Shown piece by piece: positions 42,967 through 51,319 of a stretch of DNA of 64,000 bases (position 1 is the first letter of the stretch; each line of letters opens with the position of its first letter). Location of the stretch: contig JAIPJS010000020.1 of assembly GCA_021734025.1 (NCBI GenBank), positions 1 through 64,000 on the forward strand, given 5' to 3'. A program made the position numbers and the translations under genes. The stretch is from Candidatus Neomarinimicrobiota bacterium. GTDB taxonomy: Bacteria; Fidelibacterota; JAANXI01. The notes under the pieces were generated by a model. That model saw only the letters and a list, made by a program, of their open reading frames with translations. It was not told the origin of the DNA and did not search any database.

Positions 42967-43000
42967 GCCCCTTTCAGGGGTCATCGACCCTGAAAGGGGC
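42967..43000. repeat. GCCCCTTTCAGGG inverted repeat before namZ
   Basis: GCCCCTTTCAGGG and CCCTGAAAGGGGC (13-bp arms) around GTCATCGA. It ends 23 bp before the namZ start codon, so it would be part of the leader RNA. The family member at 27694-27724 works as a terminator. Confidence 0.75.
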
Positions 43001-43023
43001 ACATGAACGTTTTTTAAAGAAAA

Positions 43024-44301
43024 ATGAAATCAATGAGCCGAACTTTATTATTATCAATATTTCTCTTCATTTATGTGACTGGTTTCGTTGGATCTACTTT
43101 AAGCCAGACAGAAAAATTGCAGCATCCCACCCCCGTCACCACCGGCATGGAGAACCTCCTCGAGAACCATCTCTCCGAACTCCGCGGCAAATCGATCGGA
43201 TTGATAGTGAATCAGACGGCGGTGGATGGAGAAGGTGTGCATCTGGTGGATCGATTGATGGAGGCCGGTATCGATATCCAGACGATCTTCGCTCCGGAGC
43301 ACGGATATCGCGGCGAGGCAGCCGCGGGGGAGGAGATTCAGGACGGACGGGATCCCGTTTCTGGCGCCCGGGTTTACAGTCTATACGGGGAGCACCGCAA
43401 ACCGACACAGGAGATGCTAGGCGGGCTGGACATACTTCTCTACGATATTCAGGACGTAGGCGTGCGGTTCTATACCTACATCAATACCATGGGATACGCC
43501 ATGCAGTCCGCCGCTGAGAACGTTGTAGAATTCTGGGTATTGGATCGGCCGAATCCCATCTCCGGGAGCCGGGTAAACGGCCCGATGCTTCAGAATGGAT
43601 TCGAATCCTTCGTCGGTTTGTATCCGATTCCCGTCCGGTACGGACTCACAGCCGGGGAACTGGCGAAAATGATCGTTGGAGAGGGTTTTCTGAAATTTCC
43701 AAAGGGATTCGAGCCTGCAATTCTTCCAATGAAAAAATGGCGGAGGAATCTCTGGTCGGACGAGACTGATATCCCCTGGGTGGCGCCATCGCCGAATATG
43801 AACGAGATGGCGACGGCGATTTTATATCCCGGACTCTGCTTCATCGAAGGGACGAACATCTCCGAGGGACGCGGAACCGACTCTCCTTTCCAATGGATTG
43901 GAGCACCGTGGATTAGTTCTGAAGATCTGGCTGAAGAATTAAACAAAGCGGGAATATCCGGTGTTCGGTTCGAGCCGATAACATTCACGCCCAAAGAAAT
44001 CCCTGGCCGTGCCTGGAATCCCAAGTATGAGGATGAAGTATGCGGCGGAGTTTCAATTCGTATCACAAACCGGGATTCACTGAAAGCGGTGGAAGTCGGA
44101 GTCCGGATTATCCATGCCGTCCACAAAATGTATCCGGAGGAATTCGAATGGCGGGAGGCGGCCATCGACAGGCTCTACGGGAGTGACGAACTAAGGGAAT
44201 CTATCGATGGTGGGGCAACACCGGATGAGATTATTGCAGGATGGCGGGAACCGCTGGAGCGATTTCTCGAGATTAGAGACGATTACTTGCTTTATGAATA
44301 G
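43024..44301 (+). CDS. namZ: Exo-beta-N-acetylmuramidase NamZ (DUF1343, GH171)
   Basis: 425 residues with an N-terminal signal peptide (hydrophobic LLLSIFLFIYVTGFVG). Family signatures: GLIVNQTAVDGEGVHLVD, TIFAPEHGYRGEAAAGE (with the proposed catalytic Glu), LLYDIQDVGVRFYTYI, LDRPNPI, PIPVRYGLTAGELAKM and WVAPSPNMNE. NamZ proteins release MurNAc from the non-reducing ends of peptidoglycan fragments and typically sit beside NagZ and transporter genes, as here. Two ATGs are possible at the start (43024 and 43036). It is probably periplasmic. Confidence 0.93.
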   Translation: MKSMSRTLLLSIFLFIYVTGFVGSTLSQTEKLQHPTPVTTGMENLLENHLSELRGKSIGLIVNQTAVDGEGVHLVDRLMEAGIDIQTIFAPEHGYRGEAAAGEEIQDGRDPVSGARVYSLYGEHRKPTQEMLGGLDILLYDIQDVGVRFYTYINTMGYAMQSAAENVVEFWVLDRPNPISGSRVNGPMLQNGFESFVGLYPIPVRYGLTAGELAKMIVGEGFLKFPKGFEPAILPMKKWRRNLWSDETDIPWVAPSPNMNEMATAILYPGLCFIEGTNISEGRGTDSPFQWIGAPWISSEDLAEELNKAGISGVRFEPITFTPKEIPGRAWNPKYEDEVCGGVSIRITNRDSLKAVEVGVRIIHAVHKMYPEEFEWREAAIDRLYGSDELRESIDGGATPDEIIAGWREPLERFLEIRDDYLLYE

Positions 44302-44309
44302 AGAAGTAT

Positions 44310-44680
44310 CGAGTATTGCGTATTGCGTATAGGTTACTCGAAACTGCTTGCTTGAAACGGGAATTGGCTATAGGGAATAACAGACTGGAGACCGAAGACC
44401 GGAGACGACAGACCGGAAAGGCAACAACAAACTACGAACAACTAACAACCAACAAATAACCGCTAGAGCGGGAACTACCAACAACTATGACGTTTTGGAC
44501 TCAAGATTGTGGACATTCGACACATGGGAAAACCCAATTTAATATCGTTTATGAAAACATCGATTAAGATTAGGATTATGAGTAAGATTAAGAAGACGCG
44601 AACTCTAACACTGTAACACGCTAACACATTAACACATCTTTCAACTTGAACACTCGAACACTTTAACACTGATAACAGGC
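44310..44680. repeat. Composite low-complexity intergenic repeat (forward orientation)
   Basis: Modules in order: GAGTATTGCGTATTGCGTA; CTTGAAACGGGAATTGG; GGAGACCGAAGACCGGAGAC; GGCAACAACAAACTACGAAC; AACTAACAACCAACAAATAA; CGATTAAGATTAGGATTATG; CTAACACTGTAACACGCTAA; GAACACTCGAACACTTTAAC. The first part is the inverse of 6060-6200. It ends seven bases before the next start codon. Confidence 0.8.
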
Positions 44681-44686
44681 AAACAC

Positions 44687-46591
44687 ATGAACCTCGTACT
44701 CATCGACTGGGCGGTCATAGTCACATTTTTCGCGATTATTTTCGGGATCGCTTTTTACTATTCAAAGCGCGCCGGGAAGGATACCGACGAGTTTTTCCTC
44801 TCCGGACGGAATATGCCATGGTGGATTGCCGGGACAGCCATGGTGGCAACAACCTTCGCTGCTGATACACCTCTGGCGGTCACCGAGCTGGTGGCGAAGC
44901 ACGGCATCGCCGGGAACTGGCTCTGGTGGAATCTGGCTATCGGCGGGATGCTGACGGTGTTCTTTTTCGCGCGGCTCTGGCGCCGGGCCGGTATCATGAC
45001 CGACGTGGAATTGACCGAAATGCGCTACTCCGGCAAGCCGGCCGCAATCCTGCGTGGATTCCGGGCCATCTATCTGGGGCTTTTCATGAATGCCATCGTC
45101 CTGGGATGGGTGCACAAGGCAATGGAGAAGATCTTTCACGTCACCCTGCCGGAGGTGGACGCTTTTCTGCTGGTGACCCTCGTGGCACTGATAATCGCGG
45201 TTTACTCTTCCGCAGCGGGACTCCTGGGCACGGCCCGCACCGACAGCTTCCAGTTCATCTTTGCCATGATCGGAGTCATCATCCTGGCGGTGATTGTCGT
45301 ACGTCTTCCATCGGTCGGCGGGATGGCTGCGCTTACCAACAAAATTTCCCCGGAGCTACTTGATTTCTTTCCCCGGGTTGGGAACGTCACCGCCACCGGC
45401 GTCACTGGCGGAGCGCTGGCGCTGACCACCGGGGCATTTTTCGCGCACATCGGACTCCAGTGGTGGTCGAGTTGGTATCCGGGTGCCGATCCCGGCGGCG
45501 GTGGCTACATAGCCCAGCGGATGATGTCTGCCAAGGATGAAAAACACAGCCTGTTCGCCACACTCTGGTTTACTATTGCCCATTACGCTATCCGGCCCTG
45601 GCCATGGATTGTGGTTGCGCTGGCTGCGCTGGTGATTCTCCCGAGAGGTGAGAGTCCGGAAGCACTAAAAATTGAAAATCCGGCGATGTATCAGGAAGTG
45701 GTGCAGGCCTATGAGAATCCGGGTTTACTTAAGACCGAAGCGCCGGTCTACAAAACACGGGAATTCAAACAGTTCTATGAGAAGTACGAAAATACGGTGG
45801 ATCCCGGCGTCATGTATCCCAAGTTAATGGTACGGTACCTGCCGGCAGGACTCCTGGGGCTTCTGATCGCCGTCTTCCTGGCGGCCTACATGTCCACTAT
45901 CGCCTCCCAGCTGAACTGGGGGACGTCGTACCTTATTAACGACTTTTACCGGCGGTTTTTCAAAGCCAGTGAAGATGAAAAACATTATGTCTTAATTTCC
46001 CGGATTACAATCATCCTACTGACCATCGTATCCCTCCTCATCACCAACTATCTGCTCACAACAATTAGCGGAGCGTGGGAGTTTATCATCAACGCCAGCG
46101 CCGGGATGGGCGCGGTACTGATTCTCCGGTGGTACTGGTGGCGGATCAACGCCTGGTCGGAGATCTCCGCGATGATTGCGCCGCTTATCATCTATCCCAT
46201 CGCCCGATTTGGCTACGGGATGCAATCGCCGATTACGCTCTATCCGGTGGTCATCGGCACCACCATCGTCTGGCTGGCCGTTACCTTCCTCACCAAGCCG
46301 ACCAGCAGAGAGGTATTGTCCTCCTTCTATAAAAAGGTGCACCCCGGGGGCATCGGATGGCGACAGGTTGCGGAGGAACATCCGGAAGTGACTCCGGACG
46401 CCGGATACGGTCGGCTGTTTGTATCCTGGTTATTCGGTGTGGTGTTCGTCTACTCGACTTTGTTCGGGATTGGCGAGGTACTCTTTACGAATTGGCTGAA
46501 GGGCGGGCTCTTTCTGTCAGCAACCGTCATCTCCGGAATAATCATCTATACCAATATGAAAAAACAGGGATTTGAGACGCTGGCGGAGTGA
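44687..46591 (+). CDS. Sodium:solute symporter (SSS family), long form
   Basis: 634 residues, about 14 membrane segments. DTDEFFLSGRNMPWWIAGTA and MVATTFAADTPLAVTELVAK at the start and YLAAYMSTI-like FLAAYMSTIASQLNWGTSYL (about 405-424) are SSS signatures. The longer C-terminus is typical of the branch often found with cell-wall or sugar genes in FCB bacteria. Its relation to the first symporter (39850) is distant by eye, so they need not share a substrate. It follows NamZ in the same direction after a repeat segment. Confidence 0.9.
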   Translation: MNLVLIDWAVIVTFFAIIFGIAFYYSKRAGKDTDEFFLSGRNMPWWIAGTAMVATTFAADTPLAVTELVAKHGIAGNWLWWNLAIGGMLTVFFFARLWRRAGIMTDVELTEMRYSGKPAAILRGFRAIYLGLFMNAIVLGWVHKAMEKIFHVTLPEVDAFLLVTLVALIIAVYSSAAGLLGTARTDSFQFIFAMIGVIILAVIVVRLPSVGGMAALTNKISPELLDFFPRVGNVTATGVTGGALALTTGAFFAHIGLQWWSSWYPGADPGGGGYIAQRMMSAKDEKHSLFATLWFTIAHYAIRPWPWIVVALAALVILPRGESPEALKIENPAMYQEVVQAYENPGLLKTEAPVYKTREFKQFYEKYENTVDPGVMYPKLMVRYLPAGLLGLLIAVFLAAYMSTIASQLNWGTSYLINDFYRRFFKASEDEKHYVLISRITIILLTIVSLLITNYLLTTISGAWEFIINASAGMGAVLILRWYWWRINAWSEISAMIAPLIIYPIARFGYGMQSPITLYPVVIGTTIVWLAVTFLTKPTSREVLSSFYKKVHPGGIGWRQVAEEHPEVTPDAGYGRLFVSWLFGVVFVYSTLFGIGEVLFTNWLKGGLFLSATVISGIIIYTNMKKQGFETLAE

Positions 46592-46674
46592 ACGAATTGG
46601 GGGCTACACCATTATTCCACTATTCTACGTCAAGGGAAAAAGGGTATAAAGGTATAAGGGTATAAGTATGGTCT

Positions 46675-46708
46675 CCCGCTTAAAGTCCGCGAAGCGGGTT
46701 TAAGCGGG
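46675..46708. terminator. Bidirectional hairpin between convergent genes
   Basis: CCCGCTTAAA and TTTAAGCGGG flank GTCCGCGAAGCGGG between the symporter (plus) and LD-carboxypeptidase (minus). The position suggests termination in both directions; the hairpin belongs to the family at 6228 and 34678. Confidence 0.6.
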
Positions 46709-46713
46709 TAAAG

Positions 46714-47703
46714 TTAACTATGGGTATAGGTGCATTCCAACGAAATCGAAGGCCCCGTCTCCAGCCGCACCGGCGCTCCCAGCGGAACGGTTAGCCGTGT
46801 ACCGGAACCGTGGCCATACGGATAATTCGCGATTACGGGAAAATCGTAATCAGCAGTCGCGTTCAACACCAGATCCTTCAGCGTAAAACTCTCCCCGGGA
46901 TCCTCCGGGAAACAGTTATGAAATTTTCCGAGTATCAGTCCCGAGATGCGCTCGAATACTCCGTGAATCCTGAACTGATGCAGCATCCGGTCGATGCGTT
47001 GCGGTGTTTCGTCCACGTCCTCAAGGATCAGGATGGCATCTCGGTAGTCCGGAGAATTCGGAGTCCCGAGTAAGGTGCAGACCAGCGCCATGCAACCGCC
47101 GAGCAGCGTACCTTTCGCCACACCATCATGCCAGATTTCAATCCCACTGCTATCTTCTGGCAGAAGATTCCATTTCATCGGTTCGGAGGTAAGCATGGAC
47201 AAAAGGTGCGTCACCGTGGAAGAAGACTCCGATTTGTTCGCCAGTTCCGTAGCGACCATGGGCCCTGAGAAGGTCACCCAGCCGTATCTTTGATATAGGG
47301 CGAGCTGCAGAATAGTGATATCACTGTAGCCCACGAACGTTTTCGGAGCCACACCTTCCAGTTCATCAATGAAATCCGGGAGTAGGTGAATGGCACCATC
47401 GCCGCCCCGGGCGCATATGATGGCATCGATGGAATCATCTTTGAAGAAATCCAGCATCTCCTGCAGCCTAATCGTCCAGCTACCGGCCAGAAAGTGATTT
47501 CGGTTAGTGACATTATCTGCGACATTGATATCGTATCCGTGTTGACGCAGGATATGGATTCCTTTGTCCAGGTCCTGTTGGTCTGAGCCGCTGGCTGGGG
47601 CGACAATGCCGATGGTGCCGTGTTCAGGGAGCGGTTTGGGGAATTGGGGATCCATGGAAGATAAATTATACGAGCACGGTTTCCCGGGCAAGGAGTTAGT
47701 CAC
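46714..47703 (-). CDS. Muramoyltetrapeptide (LD-)carboxypeptidase, S66 family
   Basis: Up to 329 residues from GTG 47703; an ATG at 47655 (313 residues, beginning MDPQFPKPLPEHG) is the more natural start, although neither has a strong ribosome site. GTIGIVAPASGSDQQDLDKG opens the fold. ICARGGDGAIHLL and KTFVGYSDITILQLAL place the nucleophile Ser. The Glu lies near LILEDVDETPQRIDRMLHQF and the His near the C-terminal YPYGHGS. It removes terminal D-alanine from muropeptides in the cytoplasm. This fits the recycling island. It is divergent from spmA. Confidence 0.9.
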   Translation of the reverse strand: MTNSLPGKPCSYNLSSMDPQFPKPLPEHGTIGIVAPASGSDQQDLDKGIHILRQHGYDINVADNVTNRNHFLAGSWTIRLQEMLDFFKDDSIDAIICARGGDGAIHLLPDFIDELEGVAPKTFVGYSDITILQLALYQRYGWVTFSGPMVATELANKSESSSTVTHLLSMLTSEPMKWNLLPEDSSGIEIWHDGVAKGTLLGGCMALVCTLLGTPNSPDYRDAILILEDVDETPQRIDRMLHQFRIHGVFERISGLILGKFHNCFPEDPGESFTLKDLVLNATADYDFPVIANYPYGHGSGTRLTVPLGAPVRLETGPSISLECTYTHS

Positions 47704-47712
47704 CCTTTAATA

Positions 47713-47744
47713 CCGCTGCCAGCGTTTTCATTCGCTGGTAGCGG
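47713..47744. promoter_or_regulatory. Inverted repeat in the divergent ldcA-spmA spacer
   Basis: CCGCTGCCAGCG and CGCTGGTAGCGG, 12-bp arms with one G-T pair and an 8-bp spacer, lie between two divergent genes. They could be an operator or a leader hairpin of the minus-strand gene only if its transcription starts further upstream. Confidence 0.4.
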
Positions 47745-47762
47745 CCCCTTCAAATTTGGTTC

Positions 47763-47802
47763 GGTGACGTCTTCCTCCCCTTGCATCGATGAGAACGTCA
47801 CC
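47763..47802. promoter_or_regulatory. Second inverted repeat in the divergent spacer
   Basis: GGTGACGT and ACGTCACC, 8-bp perfect arms, 24 bp apart. It ends about 55 bp before the spmA start. Confidence 0.4.
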
Positions 47803-47858
47803 CTACATTAATCTCTCGTTTTTTCGGAAATACTCCACCGAACCAAACCGGAGGAATA

Positions 47859-48482
47859 ATGATTAATATTATCTGGTTAGCACTTCTCGTCATCGGCGTC
47901 ATTATGGCGGTGGTTACCTCTATCACCACCGGCTCATTCGATCCGCTGGTGCAGGTGACCGACGCTCTGTTCAACCAGTCCAAGACCGCCGTGGATCTGG
48001 CCATTGGGCTCATCGGTCTGATGGCGCTCTGGCTCGGGCTGATGAAACTGGCTGAGGAATCCGGTCTCATCGATCTCATTGCCAAAGCCGTCCGACCAAT
48101 TATGGTACGACTTTTCCCGGAGATCCCGGCGGATCATCCCGCCATGGGAGCGATGATCATGAATATCGCCGCGAATATGCTGGGACTGGGTAACGCCGCC
48201 ACGCCGCTGGGACTCAAGGCGATGCAAGAGCTCCAGAAGTTGAACGAAAAGGCGGAGACTGCCACCAATGCCATGGTAACGTTTCTGGCAATTAACACCT
48301 CCAGTGTCACCATTATCCCGGCGACGGTTATCGGGATTCGGGTCTCGGCCGGTTCCGGGAATCCGGCCGAGATTATCGGCACCGCCATCTTTGCTACAAC
48401 ATGCTCAACAATTGTGGCGGTAACAGCGGCGAAGTTATTCAGCAAACTGCCGCGGTTTCAATTGAAGCCGGAAGACGTCTAA
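47859..48482 (+). CDS. spmA: Spore maturation protein A-like (nucleoside-recognition/Gate domain)
   Basis: 207 residues with four to five membrane segments; GGAGGAATA precedes the ATG. PEIPADHPAMGAMIMNIAAN and MLGLGNAATPLGLKAMQELQ are SpmA signatures. In Bacillus SpmA and SpmB affect spore cortex and dehydration, but the pair is common in non-sporulating Gram-negatives, where its substrate is unknown. Position beside LdcA and PBP4 hints at a cell-wall link. It is followed by spmB after 21 bp. Confidence 0.9.
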   Translation: MINIIWLALLVIGVIMAVVTSITTGSFDPLVQVTDALFNQSKTAVDLAIGLIGLMALWLGLMKLAEESGLIDLIAKAVRPIMVRLFPEIPADHPAMGAMIMNIAANMLGLGNAATPLGLKAMQELQKLNEKAETATNAMVTFLAINTSSVTIIPATVIGIRVSAGSGNPAEIIGTAIFATTCSTIVAVTAAKLFSKLPRFQLKPEDV

Positions 48483-48503
48483 CCAGGAAGGGAACATCTG
48501 ACT

Positions 48504-49037
48504 ATGTTCGAATCGGTAATAAACGGAATATCGGCTCTGGCCATTCCCATCGTGATTGTAGTGATCCCTGTCTATGCGTACTTCAAGAAAGTCAAGGTCT
48601 ACGAGGTGTTCGTGGAGGGCGCCAAAGAGGGATTCCAGATCGGCGTAAAGATCATCCCGTTTCTGGTGGCCATTCTGGCAGCAATCGGAGTGTTTCGTGC
48701 CTCTGGTGCGATGGATCTGCTCGTAAAAATTCTGGGCCCGGTTACCGACGCCATCGGGATGCCCGCCGAACTCATCACCATGGCGATTATGCGTCCCCTT
48801 TCCGGCAGCGGTGCGCTGGGCGTCATGACTGAGCTGGTCAACACCCACGGCGCCGACTCTATGATCGGCCGCATGGCCTCCACCATGATGGGTTCCACCG
48901 AGACCACCTTCTACGTGCTGGCGGTTTATTTCGGCTCGGTGAGCATCAAGAATGAGCGCCACGCCGTCCCCGCCGCACTGCTGGCCGACCTCACCGGGAT
49001 CATTGCGGCGGTGTTTATCTGTAATATGGTGTTTTGA
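48504..49037 (+). CDS. spmB: Spore maturation protein B-like (nucleoside-recognition/Gate domain)
   Basis: 177 residues, four to five membrane segments; GGAAGGGA lies upstream. VGVKIIPFLVAILAAIGVFR-like segment (GVKIIPFLVAILAAIGVFRA), MRPLSGSGALGVMTEL and MASTMMGSTETTFYVLAVYF are conserved in SpmB. It forms an operon with spmA. The joint function of the pair is not known in this type of bacterium. Confidence 0.9.
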   Translation: MFESVINGISALAIPIVIVVIPVYAYFKKVKVYEVFVEGAKEGFQIGVKIIPFLVAILAAIGVFRASGAMDLLVKILGPVTDAIGMPAELITMAIMRPLSGSGALGVMTELVNTHGADSMIGRMASTMMGSTETTFYVLAVYFGSVSIKNERHAVPAALLADLTGIIAAVFICNMVF

Positions 49038-49219
49038 TATGGGCGATTTTTTGTTTAGGAAGGTGAATGAGTTCAGATAATGAGATGTGGTTTATCACCT
49101 GATGGAAGCATCCCCCGCAATAAACGTTGGACTTCAGATTTGCTTCGAGATGGTACGTCTCTACGAAAGGGTTCAACGACCAATCATTATATTTAATCGT
49201 AGAGAAAATCCCCTGTTTC

Positions 49220-49384
49220 ATCCCTTTTTCTTGATAAAAAGGGATACAAAAATCAAGGCTGTGCTATTCATTTTGACCGCTTCACAACTCGTTCAGAAAA
49301 ATTCCCGGAACTTGCTTCGCATCGGACAGCCGGGAATTTTTGTCTTCACTCGTCGAAGCGGTGCCCAAATTGAATAGCAAGGCC
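49220..49384. repeat. R2 element, left half, copy g
   Basis: Hairpin ATCCCTTTTT/AAAAAGGGAT with CTTGAT loop; ACAAAAATCAAGGC; outer arms CTATTCATTTTGACCGCTTC and GAAGCGGTGCCCAAATTGAA, TAG; inner stem AAAAATTCCCGG/CCGGGAATTTTT. The outer arms resemble copy b; the other stems do not. Confidence 0.88.
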
Positions 49385-49453
49385 AGATAACTACTTAGGG
49401 GAAGGTATGGGATCTCTTTACACTGAATGATGACAATCTATAGAGGAATAAAA

Positions 49454-50986
49454 ATGAGTCGCACCTTGTACAAAAAAATTGTCATACTTGCTGTTTTAAG
49501 TATCACCTTAACATCTGGCTGCACCTCAACCCAGGTCGCGACCAATGCTGAAAAGAAGGTAGCGGCCGATACCACAGAAGTCACTCTGCAGCAGGAGTTA
49601 CGGCAACTGCTGAATCATCCCGCACTACAGACGGCGCATGTAGGGATCTACGTGCAGGATCCGTACACCCGGAAGGTCGTCTTTGCCCGGAACGAGCACC
49701 GGCTGTTCGCCCCGGCTTCAAATCAGAAGCTCCTCACTACTGCGGCGGCGCTTTCCACCCTTGGCCCGGATTTTCGTTTTCACACAGAGCTCTACACAAA
49801 TGGCAGAATCGAGAACGGGACTCTGTACGGTGACCTCTACATCCGGGGTACAGGCGATCCCACGCTGTCCGGCAGGTTCCACGACGGCGACATGATTCGT
49901 GATCTGGAGAACTGGGCCGACGCGTTGCAAGAGCTGGACGTCACCCGCATCACCGGGGATATCATCGCCGATGCCACCATGTTCGATCAGGACTGGATTG
50001 GAACCGGTTGGGAGTATGACGATTTGAGTTACTGGTACGCCGCTCAGCCGGGCGCGCTCTCGTTCAACGACAACTGCCTGGACGTTTTCATCACTCCCGG
50101 AGACAGCATCGGCGCTCCGGCCAACCTTCGGTATGAGCCGGAGACGGATTACTTCCGTATGACCAACGACCTGGTGACGGTACACGAGGATTCCATCACT
50201 TCCTACGACTATCACCGGGAGTTAAACACCAACGATATGCGCTTCTTTGGGAAAATTTCCATGAGTGAGGATAGGATTAGGGACTACATCACGATACATA
50301 ATCCGGCCCGATACACGACAAACGTTCTCAGAGATGTACTGACGGATCGCGGTATTTCCATAGATGGTATGATCCGGGAAATCCCGCAGGATGAGCCGGT
50401 TGACTACAAGGGGTTTACGCAGATCCTGGATTATACATCTCCGCCGTTGATCGAGATCCTCAATGTGATTAATAGGCGCAGCCAGAATCTCTATGCGGAG
50501 CAGGTGTTCAAACGGCTGGGTTACGAGGTGACCGGCAAAGGAACCTTCGAAGGAGGAAAGAGAGCCGTACTAGAGTTCCTGGGAAAAAACGGTGTGGATA
50601 CCGAACACCTGAACATCGCCGACGGTTCCGGTCTCTCCCGGCGGAATCTGGTCTCCCCGGCACAGATAGTGATGGTGCTCCGATCCATGTACACCGGAAA
50701 ATACAGCGATGAATATTTGCGTTCGCTTCCCATTGGAGGCGATAATGGCACCCTCAGCCAGCGGTTTCGGGGGACAATTTCGGAGCGACGTGTCAATGCC
50801 AAAACCGGATATATGGGATTCGTCCGTATCCTTTCCGGTTATTTGAATACCAGAGATGACCATACGCTGACCTTTTCCATCATGGTCAACGGCTACACCA
50901 CAGAGACCAGCGTGATTGATGAGATTCAGGATTCGATTGTGTCGGTGATCGCGTCGTATTCTTATGATGAACTTGTTGGAAAATAA
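49454..50986 (+). CDS. dacB: D-alanyl-D-alanine carboxypeptidase/endopeptidase, PBP4 (S13) type
   Basis: 510 residues from ATG 49454 with GAGGAA upstream; the open frame starts nine codons earlier. SITLTSGC is a lipobox. The three penicillin-binding motifs are present: SNQK in FAPASNQKLLTTAAAL (about 95-98), SQN in INRRSQNLYAEQ, and KTG in RVNAKTGYMG. An inserted domain lies between the first two, as in PBP4. It trims peptide stems or cuts cross-links in the periplasm. Confidence 0.94.
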   Translation: MSRTLYKKIVILAVLSITLTSGCTSTQVATNAEKKVAADTTEVTLQQELRQLLNHPALQTAHVGIYVQDPYTRKVVFARNEHRLFAPASNQKLLTTAAALSTLGPDFRFHTELYTNGRIENGTLYGDLYIRGTGDPTLSGRFHDGDMIRDLENWADALQELDVTRITGDIIADATMFDQDWIGTGWEYDDLSYWYAAQPGALSFNDNCLDVFITPGDSIGAPANLRYEPETDYFRMTNDLVTVHEDSITSYDYHRELNTNDMRFFGKISMSEDRIRDYITIHNPARYTTNVLRDVLTDRGISIDGMIREIPQDEPVDYKGFTQILDYTSPPLIEILNVINRRSQNLYAEQVFKRLGYEVTGKGTFEGGKRAVLEFLGKNGVDTEHLNIADGSGLSRRNLVSPAQIVMVLRSMYTGKYSDEYLRSLPIGGDNGTLSQRFRGTISERRVNAKTGYMGFVRILSGYLNTRDDHTLTFSIMVNGYTTETSVIDEIQDSIVSVIASYSYDELVGK

Positions 50987-50989
50987 AAG

Positions 50990-51210
50990 ATTCACCGCAG
51001 AGGCGCAAAGAGCCCAGAGAACAGAGAAAAACAATAATTGTAGCTGCGAAGAGACGCGAAGAATCTCGAAGAAAACAACCAACAACCAACAACCAACAAC
51101 CAACAACAGATTAAGAGTAAGATTAAGATTATGATTAAGAAGGTGCGTAACTATAACACGATAACACGCTTTTCAACTTAAACACGTGAACACCCGAACA
51201 CTTAAACACC
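50990..51210. repeat. Composite low-complexity intergenic repeat upstream of lysC
   Basis: TTCACCGCAGAGGCGCAAAG; a 7-bp tandem CAACCAA run five times (about 51075-51106); GATTAAGAGTAAGATTAAGA; ATAACACGATAACACG; ACACGTGAACACCCGAACAC. The gap continues to lysC at 51320 with no riboswitch that I can recognise. Confidence 0.75.
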
Positions 51211-51319
51211 TCCGTTAAGTTGACAACTCTGAGCTCCCGTCGTTATATTACATTCGTAATTATTCCGCACCAATACTAACAAGGATTTTGCCCAAACCGA
51301 TGAAACCCGGAGTTTACCC

